DNA of 24,733 nt from Acidobacteriota bacterium (GTDB lineage Bacteria > Acidobacteriota > Terriglobia > Bryobacterales > Bryobacteraceae), in NCBI GenBank assembly GCA_026394095.1, contig JAPKYY010000098.1:1-24733 (forward strand), given 5' to 3'. Positions within the stretch are counted from its first letter, which is position 1, and every line of letters begins with the position of its first letter. Under the pieces are notes generated by a model. The model was given only the letters and a program-made list of their open reading frames with translations, made no database searches and was not told the DNA's origin. Positions 1 to 7,882 of this stretch are shown here, in pieces. The position numbers and the translations under genes are program-made.

Positions 1-330
1 GGTCAAGTGTGGAGGAAGACCGGAGCCGCCCATGATAAGCGTCAGCAAATCACTAGTGAAAAGGAAGTTGCTCCCATCACCAAGAAGGGTGAAGCCATCC
101 TCTTCATTTCCAGAAACTCTTGGGGCCGCAGAGATATCAAAGCTCAAGTTGTTCGTCTTGATGTTGGTAATCTTTACGGACTTGGGGCTGGTAACGCCTT
201 CTTTGCCCAGCATCTTGATTTGAAAAGCCCATTTCGTGCCGCCTGGCGCGATACCAAAAGCATCCAGTTTGAGCTGGATCGTGGCCGCTTGAGCGGCAGC
301 GACCATAAACATGAGCAGGATGATTCGCAT
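1..330 (-). CDS. Secreted protein of unknown function, C-terminus cut by window edge
   Basis: On the minus strand an ATG at 330 opens a frame of 110 codons that stays open to the left edge, so only the N-terminal part is visible. The first residues, MRIILLMFMVAAAQA, look like a Sec signal peptide with an AQA cleavage site, so the product is probably exported. The mature part begins ATIQLKLDAFGIAPGG and looks beta-rich, with alternating hydrophobic residues (VKITNIKTNNLSFDISAAP), but I recognise no family. The start codon has only a weak purine-rich stretch upstream. The gene is divergent from the formate dehydrogenase operon across about 140 bases, so the two may share a regulatory region. 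A competing short frame at 174-395 lacks protein-like composition and was not used. Function unknown. Confidence 0.6.
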   Translation of the reverse strand, partial: MRIILLMFMVAAAQAATIQLKLDAFGIAPGGTKWAFQIKMLGKEGVTSPKSVKITNIKTNNLSFDISAAPRVSGNEEDGFTLLGDGSNFLFTSDLLTLIMGGSGLPPHLT

Positions 331-360
331 GGGCTAAGTCTTTCTATCGGCGGACCAAGA

Positions 361-450
361 TAAAAACTGTATTGATCCTGAAGCGAAAGTACCATCTACC
401 TAGTTCCTTTGAAATTGGGAATAAACCTTAGCTCAAGCGGTAAAAACTGT
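361..450. repeat. Pair of 10-base direct repeats upstream of formate dehydrogenase
   Basis: The decamer TAAAAACTGT occurs at 361-370 and again at 441-450, exactly 80 bases apart, in the intergenic region between the divergent left-edge gene and the formate dehydrogenase operon. The downstream copy ends about 20 bases before the chosen start codon. Such a pair could be a regulator binding site or a by-product of AT-rich intergenic sequence. No convincing sigma70 or sigma54 promoter could be assigned nearby. Confidence 0.35.
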
Positions 451-469
451 GATGAAATGCAAGGGTCAT

Positions 470-3400
470 ATGTCAAAGCGCTCTTCTCGACGGGACTTCA
501 TTACTCGGTCTGCCGCGACAACGGCGACTACCGCGACAGGTCTGGCCGCCCCAAATGGTGAGACCTCAAACGGGGCGCACATCCCTGCCCTAAAAACGGC
601 TCACACAACCAAGACCAACTCGATCTGCCCATACTGTGCAGTGGGCTGCAGCGTCACCATTCACACAATCGGCGACAAGGCTCGCAACGTCAAGCCACAT
701 ATTGTCCATATCGAAGGGGACCCCGAGAGCCCGGTGAATCGGGGGACACTTTGCCCCAAGGGCGCTTCGCTGGAAGAGTTTGTTCAGAGTGACCGCCGTC
801 TGACTAAGGTGCGTCACAGAGCGGCTGGCGCGAAGGAGTGGACCGACCTGACCTGGGAAGAAGCAATCCCGATGATGGCTTCCCGGATCAAGGCTTCCCG
901 CGACAAGGGCTTTGTTGAGAAGGACGAAAAAGGCCGTACTGTGAACCGGCTCGGCAACGTCGCCATGATTGGCGGCTGTACAGACACAAACGAGATTAAC
1001 TACCTGCTAAGCAAGTTTCGCTTCAGCCTGGGGTTACTCGCCTACGAGAACCAAAGCCGGCTTTGACACGGCCCCACGGTGACCAGTTTGGCCGCCACAT
1101 TCGGACGAGGAGCAATGACCAATGGTTGGACCGATGTCGCTAATGCCGACGTCGTTCTGGTGATGGGTGGAAATCCGGCTGAGAATCACCCTGTTGGATT
1201 CCGCTTTGTGATGGAAGCCAAGCGGCTGCGCAAGGCGAAGATCGTTTGCATTGACCCGCGATTTACGCGCACTGCGGCAGTGTCTGATTGCTATGTGCCG
1301 ATCCGTTCGGGCACTGACATTGCCTTCCTGGGTGGATTGATTCACTATGCCGTCGAGAGTGGCAAGTACCAGCGCAAGTATGTCGAACAGCACACCAACG
1401 CAAGCTTCCTGATCGCTGAAGGCTTCGGCTTTGAGAATGGCCACTTCTCTGGCTGGCAAGGCGACAAGTACGACAAGACAACCTGGCAGTATGAGCTGGA
1501 CGCCAGTGGCAATGCCAAGACCGACCCCAAGCTCGAACACCCTCGTTGTGTCTTTCAACTGATGAAGAAGCACTACTCGCGCTACACGCCCGAGAAGGTG
1601 GCCGAGATCTGCGGCTGCACGAAGGAAGAGTTTTTGAAGGCGGCCGATCTGATCACGGTTGCGGCGGCTGAGGACAAGTCTGGCACGGTGCTTTATGCCC
1701 TCGGCTGGACACACCACTCTTTTGCCGTGCAGTTGATTCACGCGGCGGCGATGGTGCAGTTGCTGATGGGCAATATTGGGATGCCTGGTGGCGGCGTAAA
1801 CGCACAGCGTGGGCACGCCAATATTCAGGGCTCGACAGATATGGGCGCCTGGAATATGCTTCCCGGCTATCTCAAGATTCCTCGTGCAAATCTGACGACG
1901 ATTGAGGAGTACCTCAAGGCCAACACTCCGAAGCCCTTGCAGGCCAAGAGCCTGAATTACTGGGGCAATACTCCGAAGTTCTTCAAGAGTTTGCTCAAGG
2001 CCTACTACGGCAAGAAGGCGACTGAGGCAAATCAATACGGCTATGACTGGTTGCCGAAGATCGATGAGAAGGGTGACCATTCCTGGGGCGCTTTCTTTGA
2101 CGATATGTTCCACGGCAAGCTTGAGGGGTTGATCAGCTTTGGGATGAATCCTGTAGCAAACGGGCCCAATACGAAGAAGATGCTGACGGCGCTCTCGAAG
2201 CTGAAGTGGCTGATTGTCGCTGAGAACTTTGAGACCGAGACGGCGGCCTTCTGGAAGGCCAAGACGCTTGCGGCCAAGGATTATCCGCTGGCTCTCGATG
2301 AGGCGGGGATTTCTACGGAAGTCTTCCTGCTGCCTGCTGCCAACTTCGCCGAAAAAGACGGGGCGTTTGTGAATTCGTCCCGCTGGCTGCAGTGGAAAGA
2401 AGCAGCTACAGATCCGCCCGGGGAAGCCAAGCGGGATCAGGAAATCATCGCGAAACTCTTCCTTGAGATTCGCCGGCTGTATGAGAAAGATGGCGGTGCG
2501 AACCCGGCTCCGCTGATGAACATGAGCTGGGACTACGCGAAGCCTGCTATGCCTCTGCTGAGCGAAATCGCTCGCGAGGTAAACGGGGTTGATCTGAAGA
2601 CACTGAAGCAACTCAATGGCTTTGGTGAGCTTAAGGACGATGGATCGACGGCTTGTGGCAACTGGGTCTACAGCGGTTGCTGGACTGAGGCTGGGAATCA
2701 GATGGCACGGCGTGGACAGGTGGACCCGACCGGGCTGGGGCTTTATCCGCAATGGTCGTGGAGTTGGCCAGCGAATCGGCGAATTCTTTACAACCGGGCT
2801 TCGGCTGATGAGAATGGCCAGCCCTGGGACAAGACTCGCGCGCCGCTGCAATGGGATGGTGAGCGCTGGCGCGGGGATGTGCCTGACTATAAGGCTGATG
2901 CCGAGCCTGGGTCGCTGCCTGCGTTCATCATGCTGCCGGAAGGCGTGGCGCGACTCTTTGCTCCCGATTTGGTTGAGGGACCATTCCCGGAACATTATGA
3001 GCCGGCCGAATCGCCTGTGCTCAACGCGCTGCATCCTGAAGCGAGCGCCAATCCGATGCTGAAGACGTATTCGAGCGAGCCAGTAGCCTTTGGCAAGGCG
3101 AAGGATTTCCCTTACGTTGCCATCACGTATCGCTTGACCGAACACTTCCACTACTGGACGAAGCATACGAGTTCGAGTTCGGAGTTGCAGTCGAATTTCT
3201 TTGTGGAGTTGCCCGCTGAGCTTGCGGCAGCTAAGGGCATTGTTAGTGGAGACAAGGTGAGAGTGTCGTCCGCGAGGGGGACTCTCGAAGGGCCTGCGCT
3301 GGTGACCAAACGGCTTCGCACCCTGATGGTGAATGGCCAGAAGACTTATCATGTCGGCTTGCCCATTCATTGGGGTTTTGTCGGGAAAATTACCGGCCCC

Positions 3401-3490
3401 CTGATTAACAACCTCACCCCGAGCGCTTATGATCCCAATTCGGGTACGCCCGAATACAAGGGCTTTCTTGTGAATCTGGAGAAGATCTGA
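470..3490 (+). CDS. fdnG: Formate dehydrogenase, selenocysteine-containing molybdopterin subunit (FdnG-like)
   Basis: This is the catalytic subunit of a formate dehydrogenase-N type complex, which oxidises formate to CO2 at a Mo or W bis-MGD centre on the periplasmic face. The frame is interrupted by TGA at 1064-1066, but the same frame continues on both sides: SLGLLAYENQSRL, then TGA, then HGPTVTSLAATFGRGAMTN. This matches the FdnG active site, where the TGA encodes selenocysteine (residue 199 here, Sec196 in E. coli FdnG). The N-terminus carries a twin-arginine signal (SSRRDFITRSA, R7-R8). It is followed by a 4Fe-4S site made of C53, C56, C60 and C95, and by the CPKG lysine K97. The total of about 1006 residues is close to E. 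coli FdnG. ATG 470 is preferred over GTG 449 because AAGGG at 461-465 precedes it and it gives a normal Tat leader. The stop overlaps the next start (TGATG). Confidence 0.95.
1064..1096 (+). promoter_or_regulatory. Selenocysteine UGA codon with bacterial SECIS-like hairpin
   Basis: The in-frame TGA at 1064-1066 is followed by a potential stem-loop at 1078-1096. GGTGACC pairs with GGCCGCC (one A-C mismatch and one G-U pair) around the loop AGTTT at 1085-1089. The loop sits about 19 bases after the UGA and has a G at its second position, both typical of bacterial SECIS elements read by SelB. The loop differs from the GGUCU of E. coli fdhF. The pairing was found by eye and was not folded computationally. 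Confidence 0.75.
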
Positions 3491-4284
3491 TGATCGTAGC
3501 CAAACTCATCGATACCACTCTATGCATTGGCTGCAAGGCATGCGAGGTGGCCTGCCAGGAATGGAACGATCAGGAATACACGCTGGGCACCTTTGATGGC
3601 AGCTACCAGACGATGCCGGATCTTGCACCTAACTTCTGGAACTTGATCAAGTTCAACGAGGTTGAGAAGAACGGCGGGACTTCGTGGCTGATGTCAAAGT
3701 ATCAGTGCATGCATTGCGCTGATGCCGGTTGCATTGCGGCCTGCCCTGCACCGGGTGCGATTGTGCAGCTTGCCAATGGCACGGTTGATTTTGCTCATGA
3801 CAATTGCATCGGCTGTGGCTATTGCATCACGGGTTGCCCCTTTGATGTACCGAAGCTGAGCCCAACGACGAAGAAGGTTTATAAGTGCACGTTGTGTTCA
3901 GACCGCACGGCAGTGGGGCTTGAACCAGCCTGCATCAAGACCTGCCCGACGAACTGCCTCACGTTTGGGGAGCGGGACGAGATGATTCGAGTGGCCGATA
4001 TTCGGACTCGCGAGTTGAAGGCCGATGGCTTTAAGGACGCCGGGGTTTACAACCCACAGGGCGTCGGAGGCACGAATGTCATTTACGTTCTGAACGATGT
4101 GAAGCAACCGGAGAGCTATGGTTTACCGAAAGATCCGGTGATTCCGTGGACGGTGCAGTTGTGGAAGGGGCCGATGAAGGTTCTTGGCACGTTGGCTTTT
4201 GTCGGAGCAATTCTCGGCGCGTTCTTCCACTTCGTGATTTACGGACCGCAGGACCCGGAGGTGCATGGTCATGACGAAGAGTGA
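3490..4284 (+). CDS. fdnH: Formate dehydrogenase iron-sulfur subunit (FdnH-like)
   Basis: This 264-residue protein is the electron-transfer subunit that links the molybdopterin subunit to the membrane cytochrome b. It has four ferredoxin-type cysteine groups, beginning CIGCKACEVAC, CMHCADAGCIAACPAP, CIGCGYCITGCP and CTLCSD (the last completed by ACIKTCP). These would hold four 4Fe-4S clusters, as in FdnH. One transmembrane helix lies near residues 229-251 (VLGTLAFVGAILGAFFHFV), which in the family anchors the subunit to the periplasmic face. It has no signal peptide of its own and is presumably carried across by the Tat leader of the catalytic subunit. ATG 3490 shares one base with the preceding stop, and GGAG lies 8 bases upstream, so translation is probably coupled. 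It is slightly shorter than E. coli FdnH (294 residues). Confidence 0.95.
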   Translation: MIVAKLIDTTLCIGCKACEVACQEWNDQEYTLGTFDGSYQTMPDLAPNFWNLIKFNEVEKNGGTSWLMSKYQCMHCADAGCIAACPAPGAIVQLANGTVDFAHDNCIGCGYCITGCPFDVPKLSPTTKKVYKCTLCSDRTAVGLEPACIKTCPTNCLTFGERDEMIRVADIRTRELKADGFKDAGVYNPQGVGGTNVIYVLNDVKQPESYGLPKDPVIPWTVQLWKGPMKVLGTLAFVGAILGAFFHFVIYGPQDPEVHGHDEE

Positions 4285-4903
4285 GATTCGGATTCCTCGC
4301 TTTGATGCTTACGAGCGCGTGATGCACTGGATGGCGGCGCTGAGCTTTCTCTATGCGACGCTGACGGGCCTCGCGATCTGGAGCCCGAAGCTGTACTGGC
4401 TGGCCGGAGTGTTTGGCGGCGGCTTTGTGATTCGCGGGACGCATCCGTGGTCTGGTGTTCTTTTCTCGGCCGTGATTGGCTGGATGTTTGCTCGCTGGGC
4501 CAAGACGATGGGTCTCGATAGCGATGACAAGGTATGGCTGACGAAGATGGACAAATACATCACGCATCAGCATGGAGCGTTGCCGGAGTCTGGCCGCTTT
4601 AATGCAGGGCAGAAGATGTTGTTCTGGAGCCAGGTTGTCACGGCGTTGTTGCTTTTTGCGAGCGGCATCGTGATGTGGTTTCCGGAATGGATGCCGAGGA
4701 GCTTGCGATTGATCGCTATCGCGATGCATCCGCTGGCAGCAATTGGATCGATTAGCGGAATCATTGTGCACATTTACATGGGGACGGCAGCAGTGCCGCA
4801 CTCGATGCGAGCGATGTTGCGGGGCTGGGTTGTACCGGAATGGGCCCGCTTTCATCACCCGAAGTGGTATCGCCAGTGGCGAGACTCAACAAACATACGA
4901 TAG
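4271..4903 (+). CDS. fdnI: Formate dehydrogenase cytochrome b subunit (FdnI-like)
   Basis: This is the membrane subunit that holds two b-type haems and passes electrons from the iron-sulfur subunit to the quinone pool. The 210-residue protein has about four hydrophobic helices. Histidines H19 (RVMHWMAALSF), H58 (RGTHPWSG), H153 (AMHPLAAIG) and H167 (IIVHIYMGT) align with the E. coli FdnI haem ligands at nearly the same positions (18, 57, 155, 169). ATG 4271 was chosen because GGAGGT at 4257-4262 stands 8 bases upstream. The in-frame ATG at 4265 would be only 2 bases from that site. The gene overlaps the end of the iron-sulfur subunit gene by 14 bases. Confidence 0.93.
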   Translation: MTKSEIRIPRFDAYERVMHWMAALSFLYATLTGLAIWSPKLYWLAGVFGGGFVIRGTHPWSGVLFSAVIGWMFARWAKTMGLDSDDKVWLTKMDKYITHQHGALPESGRFNAGQKMLFWSQVVTALLLFASGIVMWFPEWMPRSLRLIAIAMHPLAAIGSISGIIVHIYMGTAAVPHSMRAMLRGWVVPEWARFHHPKWYRQWRDSTNIR

Positions 4904-4914
4904 GATTTCAAAAC

Positions 4915-5649
4915 ATGCGATTTACCATTCTCGGTTTATGGTTCGCTGTGGCTACGTTTGCCCAAGTTCAGGCAAATAGTGAAGGCCACAAGCTATACCA
5001 ATTTCATTGTGCTTTTTGTCATGGCAAAGGCGATGACGGCATGGCGGCCAATCTGGTGACGCCGAACCTGGTTCACGCCCCGACAGACTCTTCTCTGCTG
5101 AACATCATCCGGAACGGAATTCCCGGAACTGATATGCCTCCTGCGCTTGGGATGAGCGAGGACGAGATGGTGAAACTGGCCGGTTATGTGCGTTCCCTCG
5201 GGCGGACTGCGCCGACCAGCATCGCTGGCAATGCAACCAAGGGAAAAGCTTTGTATATGGGCAAAGGTGGTTGTGCGGGTTGCCACATGGTGCAGGGTGC
5301 TGGTGGCCGTATGGGCCCGGACCTTACACTGATTGGGGCTATGCGCAGCCCTTCCAATTTGCGCACTTCGGTTGTCGACCCCAGTGCGTCGATGGTGGGT
5401 GGCTGGACTATGGTGCATGTAACTTTGAAGACTGGCACCAAGGTACATGGCATCCGCCTGAACGAAGACAACTTCTACATCAGCCTGCGCGACGGCAAGG
5501 GCAAGATGCAGACGGTGGCCAAAGCTGATGCCACCAAGATTGATCGCGACATTACAAAATCATCCATGCCTAGCTACGAAAAGGTTTTCACCTCAGACGA
5601 AATGACCGACCTGATTGCTTACCTGTTCTCACTCCGAGGTGCACTGTGA
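4915..5649 (+). CDS. Secreted dihaem cytochrome c
   Basis: This periplasmic electron carrier has 244 residues and a signal peptide (MRFTILGLWFAVATFAQVQA, cleavage near residue 20). The first cytochrome c domain has CAFCH at 32-36 and a likely distal ligand M74 (GTDMPP). The second has CAGCH at 120-124 followed by GGRMGPDLTLIG, and a candidate ligand M218 (SSMPSY). The second domain resembles the haem-binding domain often attached to secreted propeller proteins of Acidobacteria and Planctomycetes. AGGA lies about 9 bases before ATG 4915, which is preferred over upstream in-frame codons because it gives a clean signal peptide. Only 11 bases separate it from the cytochrome b gene, and it overlaps the PQQ dehydrogenase gene by 4 bases, so it probably accepts electrons from that enzyme. 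The partner assignment is inferred from context. Confidence 0.9.
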   Translation: MRFTILGLWFAVATFAQVQANSEGHKLYQFHCAFCHGKGDDGMAANLVTPNLVHAPTDSSLLNIIRNGIPGTDMPPALGMSEDEMVKLAGYVRSLGRTAPTSIAGNATKGKALYMGKGGCAGCHMVQGAGGRMGPDLTLIGAMRSPSNLRTSVVDPSASMVGGWTMVHVTLKTGTKVHGIRLNEDNFYISLRDGKGKMQTVAKADATKIDRDITKSSMPSYEKVFTSDEMTDLIAYLFSLRGAL

Positions 5650-7202
5650 ATTTGACTGTGAAGTATCTATTCCTTTTGACGACTAGCCTTGTGTTTGCGC
5701 AGGCTCCTGGTGACTGGCTTCATTTTCAGGGCAACCAGCAGGGGCACCGTTATTCGGCGCTCAAGCAGATTGACAAGACGAATATCGCCAAGCTGAAGCC
5801 AGCATGGACGATGCAGCTCGACAAGACCGATAAGTTTGAGGCGAGCCCGATTGCCCGTGACGGTGTTCTGTTTGTATCGGAGCCGCCGAGTGACGTGACT
5901 GCCGTTGAGAGCCGCAGTGGCAAGGTGTTGTGGAAGTACAAGAGGGTATTGCCGGATAACGTGCCGTTTTGCTGCGGCAAGGTGAATCGTGGCGTAGCGA
6001 TTCTTGGTGACTTGATCTTTATCGGTACGCTCGATGCGCATCTGGTGGCACTGGACGCTGCAACCGGCAACGTGGTTTGGGATGTTGCAGTGGCTGATTA
6101 TAAGAAGGGTTATTCGAGCACGGTGGCTCCGTTGATCGTGAAGGACAAAGTGATCATTGGTAGCGCTGGTGGTGAGTTTGGCGTGAAGGGCTATATTGCC
6201 GCTTATGAAGCCAAGACGGGTAAGGAAGCCTGGCGGCTTTGGACGGTGCCATCGGAAGGCGACAAGGCGACTGAGACATGGCTTGGCGACAGTTACAAGC
6301 AGGGATCGGCTACGACCTGGGTGACAGGCAGCTATGACCCTGAGCTCAATACGATTTATTGGGGCACGGGCAATCCGGGCCCAGACTGGAAAGGCGACAA
6401 GCGGGCTGGGGATAATCTCTATTCCGATTCGCTGCTGGCCATTGATGCCGATAGCGGCAAGATGAAGTGGTATTTCCAGTTCACACCTCATGACGTTCAT
6501 GACTGGGATGCGACGCAGGTTCCGGTTTTGGTAGACGAGATGTGGAACGGCAAGATGCGCAAGCTGGTGCTCTTTGCCAACCGTAATGCTTTCTACTATG
6601 TGCTGGACCGGACGACCGGTGAGTACTTGCTTGGAAAGCAGTATGTGCGGCAGACCTGGGCGCAGCCGGAGCTGGATGCCAAGGGGCGACCGACTCGTTT
6701 GCCGAATACCTTCCCGACCGCCACTGGGAATACGGTGTATCCGAATTCGCCTGGCGCGACGAACTTCCAGGCTCCTTCCTACAGCCCGCTGTCAAAGCTG
6801 CATTACGTGATGACTCGCGATGAGGGTGGTGTGTTCTACTCCGGAGACGATACGTACAAGGAAGGTAGCTGGTACCTGGCAGGACGCTTTGTGTCAAAGC
6901 CGGGTGAGGAAGCGACTGGCGCAATCAAGGCGATTGAGCCGAAAACGGGCAAGTCGAAATGGGAGTATCCGATGAGTGCGCCTTCGTGGTCTGGTGTGTT
7001 GTCAACGGCTGGCGGGCTTGTGTTTGCCGCTACTGCTGATGGCGACATGATTGCGCTGGATGACACGACAGGTAAGCTGTTGTGGCGCTATCCGATGGGT
7101 GGCAAGGCGTTTGCGAATCCGATCAGCTATGTGGCGGCGGATGGCAAGCAGCATATTGCTATTGCTTGCGGGCATGCGCTGTTTTCGTTTAGCGTCGAGT
7201 AG
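5646..7202 (+). CDS. PQQ-dependent alcohol dehydrogenase (methanol/ethanol dehydrogenase family)
   Basis: This secreted eight-bladed propeller quinoprotein has 518 residues and the signal peptide MNLTVKYLFLLTTSLVFAQA. Family marks are the vicinal disulfide C109-C110 (PFCCGKVNRG), the metal ligand E177 (GSAGGEFGVKG), N243 (WGTGNPGPD), the catalytic aspartate D286 in TPHDVHDWDATQ, and NRNAFYYVLDRTTG. An aspartate (D288) lies two residues after the catalytic one, the position used for lanthanide binding in XoxF-type enzymes. Tryptophan-docking repeats such as DAATGNVVW and DDTTGKLLWRYP recur. The protein is shorter than classical methanol dehydrogenase (about 600 residues), and the substrate cannot be read from sequence. 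The GTG start overlaps the cytochrome c stop and has GAGGT 5 bases upstream. Context suggests the adjacent cytochrome c as electron acceptor. Confidence 0.9.
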   Translation: MNLTVKYLFLLTTSLVFAQAPGDWLHFQGNQQGHRYSALKQIDKTNIAKLKPAWTMQLDKTDKFEASPIARDGVLFVSEPPSDVTAVESRSGKVLWKYKRVLPDNVPFCCGKVNRGVAILGDLIFIGTLDAHLVALDAATGNVVWDVAVADYKKGYSSTVAPLIVKDKVIIGSAGGEFGVKGYIAAYEAKTGKEAWRLWTVPSEGDKATETWLGDSYKQGSATTWVTGSYDPELNTIYWGTGNPGPDWKGDKRAGDNLYSDSLLAIDADSGKMKWYFQFTPHDVHDWDATQVPVLVDEMWNGKMRKLVLFANRNAFYYVLDRTTGEYLLGKQYVRQTWAQPELDAKGRPTRLPNTFPTATGNTVYPNSPGATNFQAPSYSPLSKLHYVMTRDEGGVFYSGDDTYKEGSWYLAGRFVSKPGEEATGAIKAIEPKTGKSKWEYPMSAPSWSGVLSTAGGLVFAATADGDMIALDDTTGKLLWRYPMGGKAFANPISYVAADGKQHIAIACGHALFSFSVE

Positions 7203-7209
7203 GTCAAGG

Positions 7210-7837
7210 TTAGGGCCGACCTAGAGTCGGCCTGCGCTTCGATTCGTAAGTTTCACTCAGGGCCTTGAAAGTCAATCTTGCGTTTTTGTCCATGACCACG
7301 AAGTCCTCTTGTTTTGTAATCGCCGGGAGTCTGACTGCTCTCAAGTTTGGTTCTGAATCAAATGATGCAATCACAAATCCACCATAGGGCAAAGGCTCGA
7401 GAAGCTGTTCACTAGCCGTTAGTTGCCGATTCGCCCTCCGGATACTCTCAACTTCTTCTTGAAATCGTGAGGCGGAATCTGCGTTCCTCGCCTGGCTGAA
7501 GATCGACAGTAGGGAAGGAACAAAATTCACGTCCCTTGGCGTTTCGATGTTCTTCGCTGAAATCTACATGTCCTTCAAAGACAAATAATCCGGAATTCAC
7601 ATCTATTTGAGGGACCTCAAGCACTTTGGTCGAATCATTCTTAACTGAGATGACGGGCTCAAGCCCTTCTCTTGGAAGAAGTACTGGGCGCTGCGCTGAA
7701 GCGGTGAGCCGAATTCCTGGTGCCCGGAGCAATTCGACGAAACTCTGGCATTGTGATATGGACTCTTGCGCCTGGGCTTCTTGCACACAAGAAGCCCATG
7801 TCAGGAGGATTGCCAGCTTCTTGATAGAAATGCCCAT
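7210..7837 (-). pseudogene. Broken tandem copy of the adjacent secreted-protein gene
   Basis: This locus is a decayed paralogue of the intact gene at 7883-8821. The N-terminal part (7448-7837) has a signal peptide (MGISIKKLAILLTWASCVQEAQAQ) and matches its neighbour through FVELLRAPGI, LTASAQRPVLLP and FPTVDLQPGEER. It then leaves the alignment and stops. The C-terminal part continues in another frame and matches the neighbour's tail (FDSEP, PAITKQEDF, then DKNAR against DKNSR). About 120 central residues of the intact copy are absent. The junction lies near 7470-7490, and the deletion also changed the frame, so one full protein cannot be made. A short secreted N-terminal fragment of about 129 residues could still be expressed. 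No ribosome binding site was seen before the start at 7837. Confidence 0.75.
7213..7233. terminator. Hairpin between convergent genes, terminator-like
   Basis: GGCCGAC at 7214-7220 and GTCGGCC at 7226-7232 form a perfect 7-base inverted repeat around the loop CTAGA, extended by one G-T pair. It begins 11 bases after the stop of the PQQ dehydrogenase gene and overlaps the last codons of the convergent broken gene. There is no clear T-run on either side, so it may act as a weak bidirectional terminator or mRNA-end stabiliser. Confidence 0.5.
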
Positions 7838-7882
7838 TCTGAATTCATCGGCTGGGTCAGGGTCGAACTTGAGCCACGCCGC

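Noticed and set aside
449..1066. Short stand-alone 205-residue protein ending at the TGA
   Set aside because: The frame continues with conserved formate dehydrogenase sequence and the TGA is at the known selenocysteine site, so this is the N-terminal part of one protein.
1034..3370. Very long open frame (778 codons) on the minus strand opposite the formate dehydrogenase gene
   Set aside because: It mirrors a highly conserved gene, starts and ends without its own signals, and its translation is rich in Arg, His and Leu with no domain pattern, as expected from an antisense shadow.
5667..6500. Minus-strand frame of 277 codons opposite the PQQ dehydrogenase gene
   Set aside because: Antisense shadow of a well-supported gene; composition is not protein-like.
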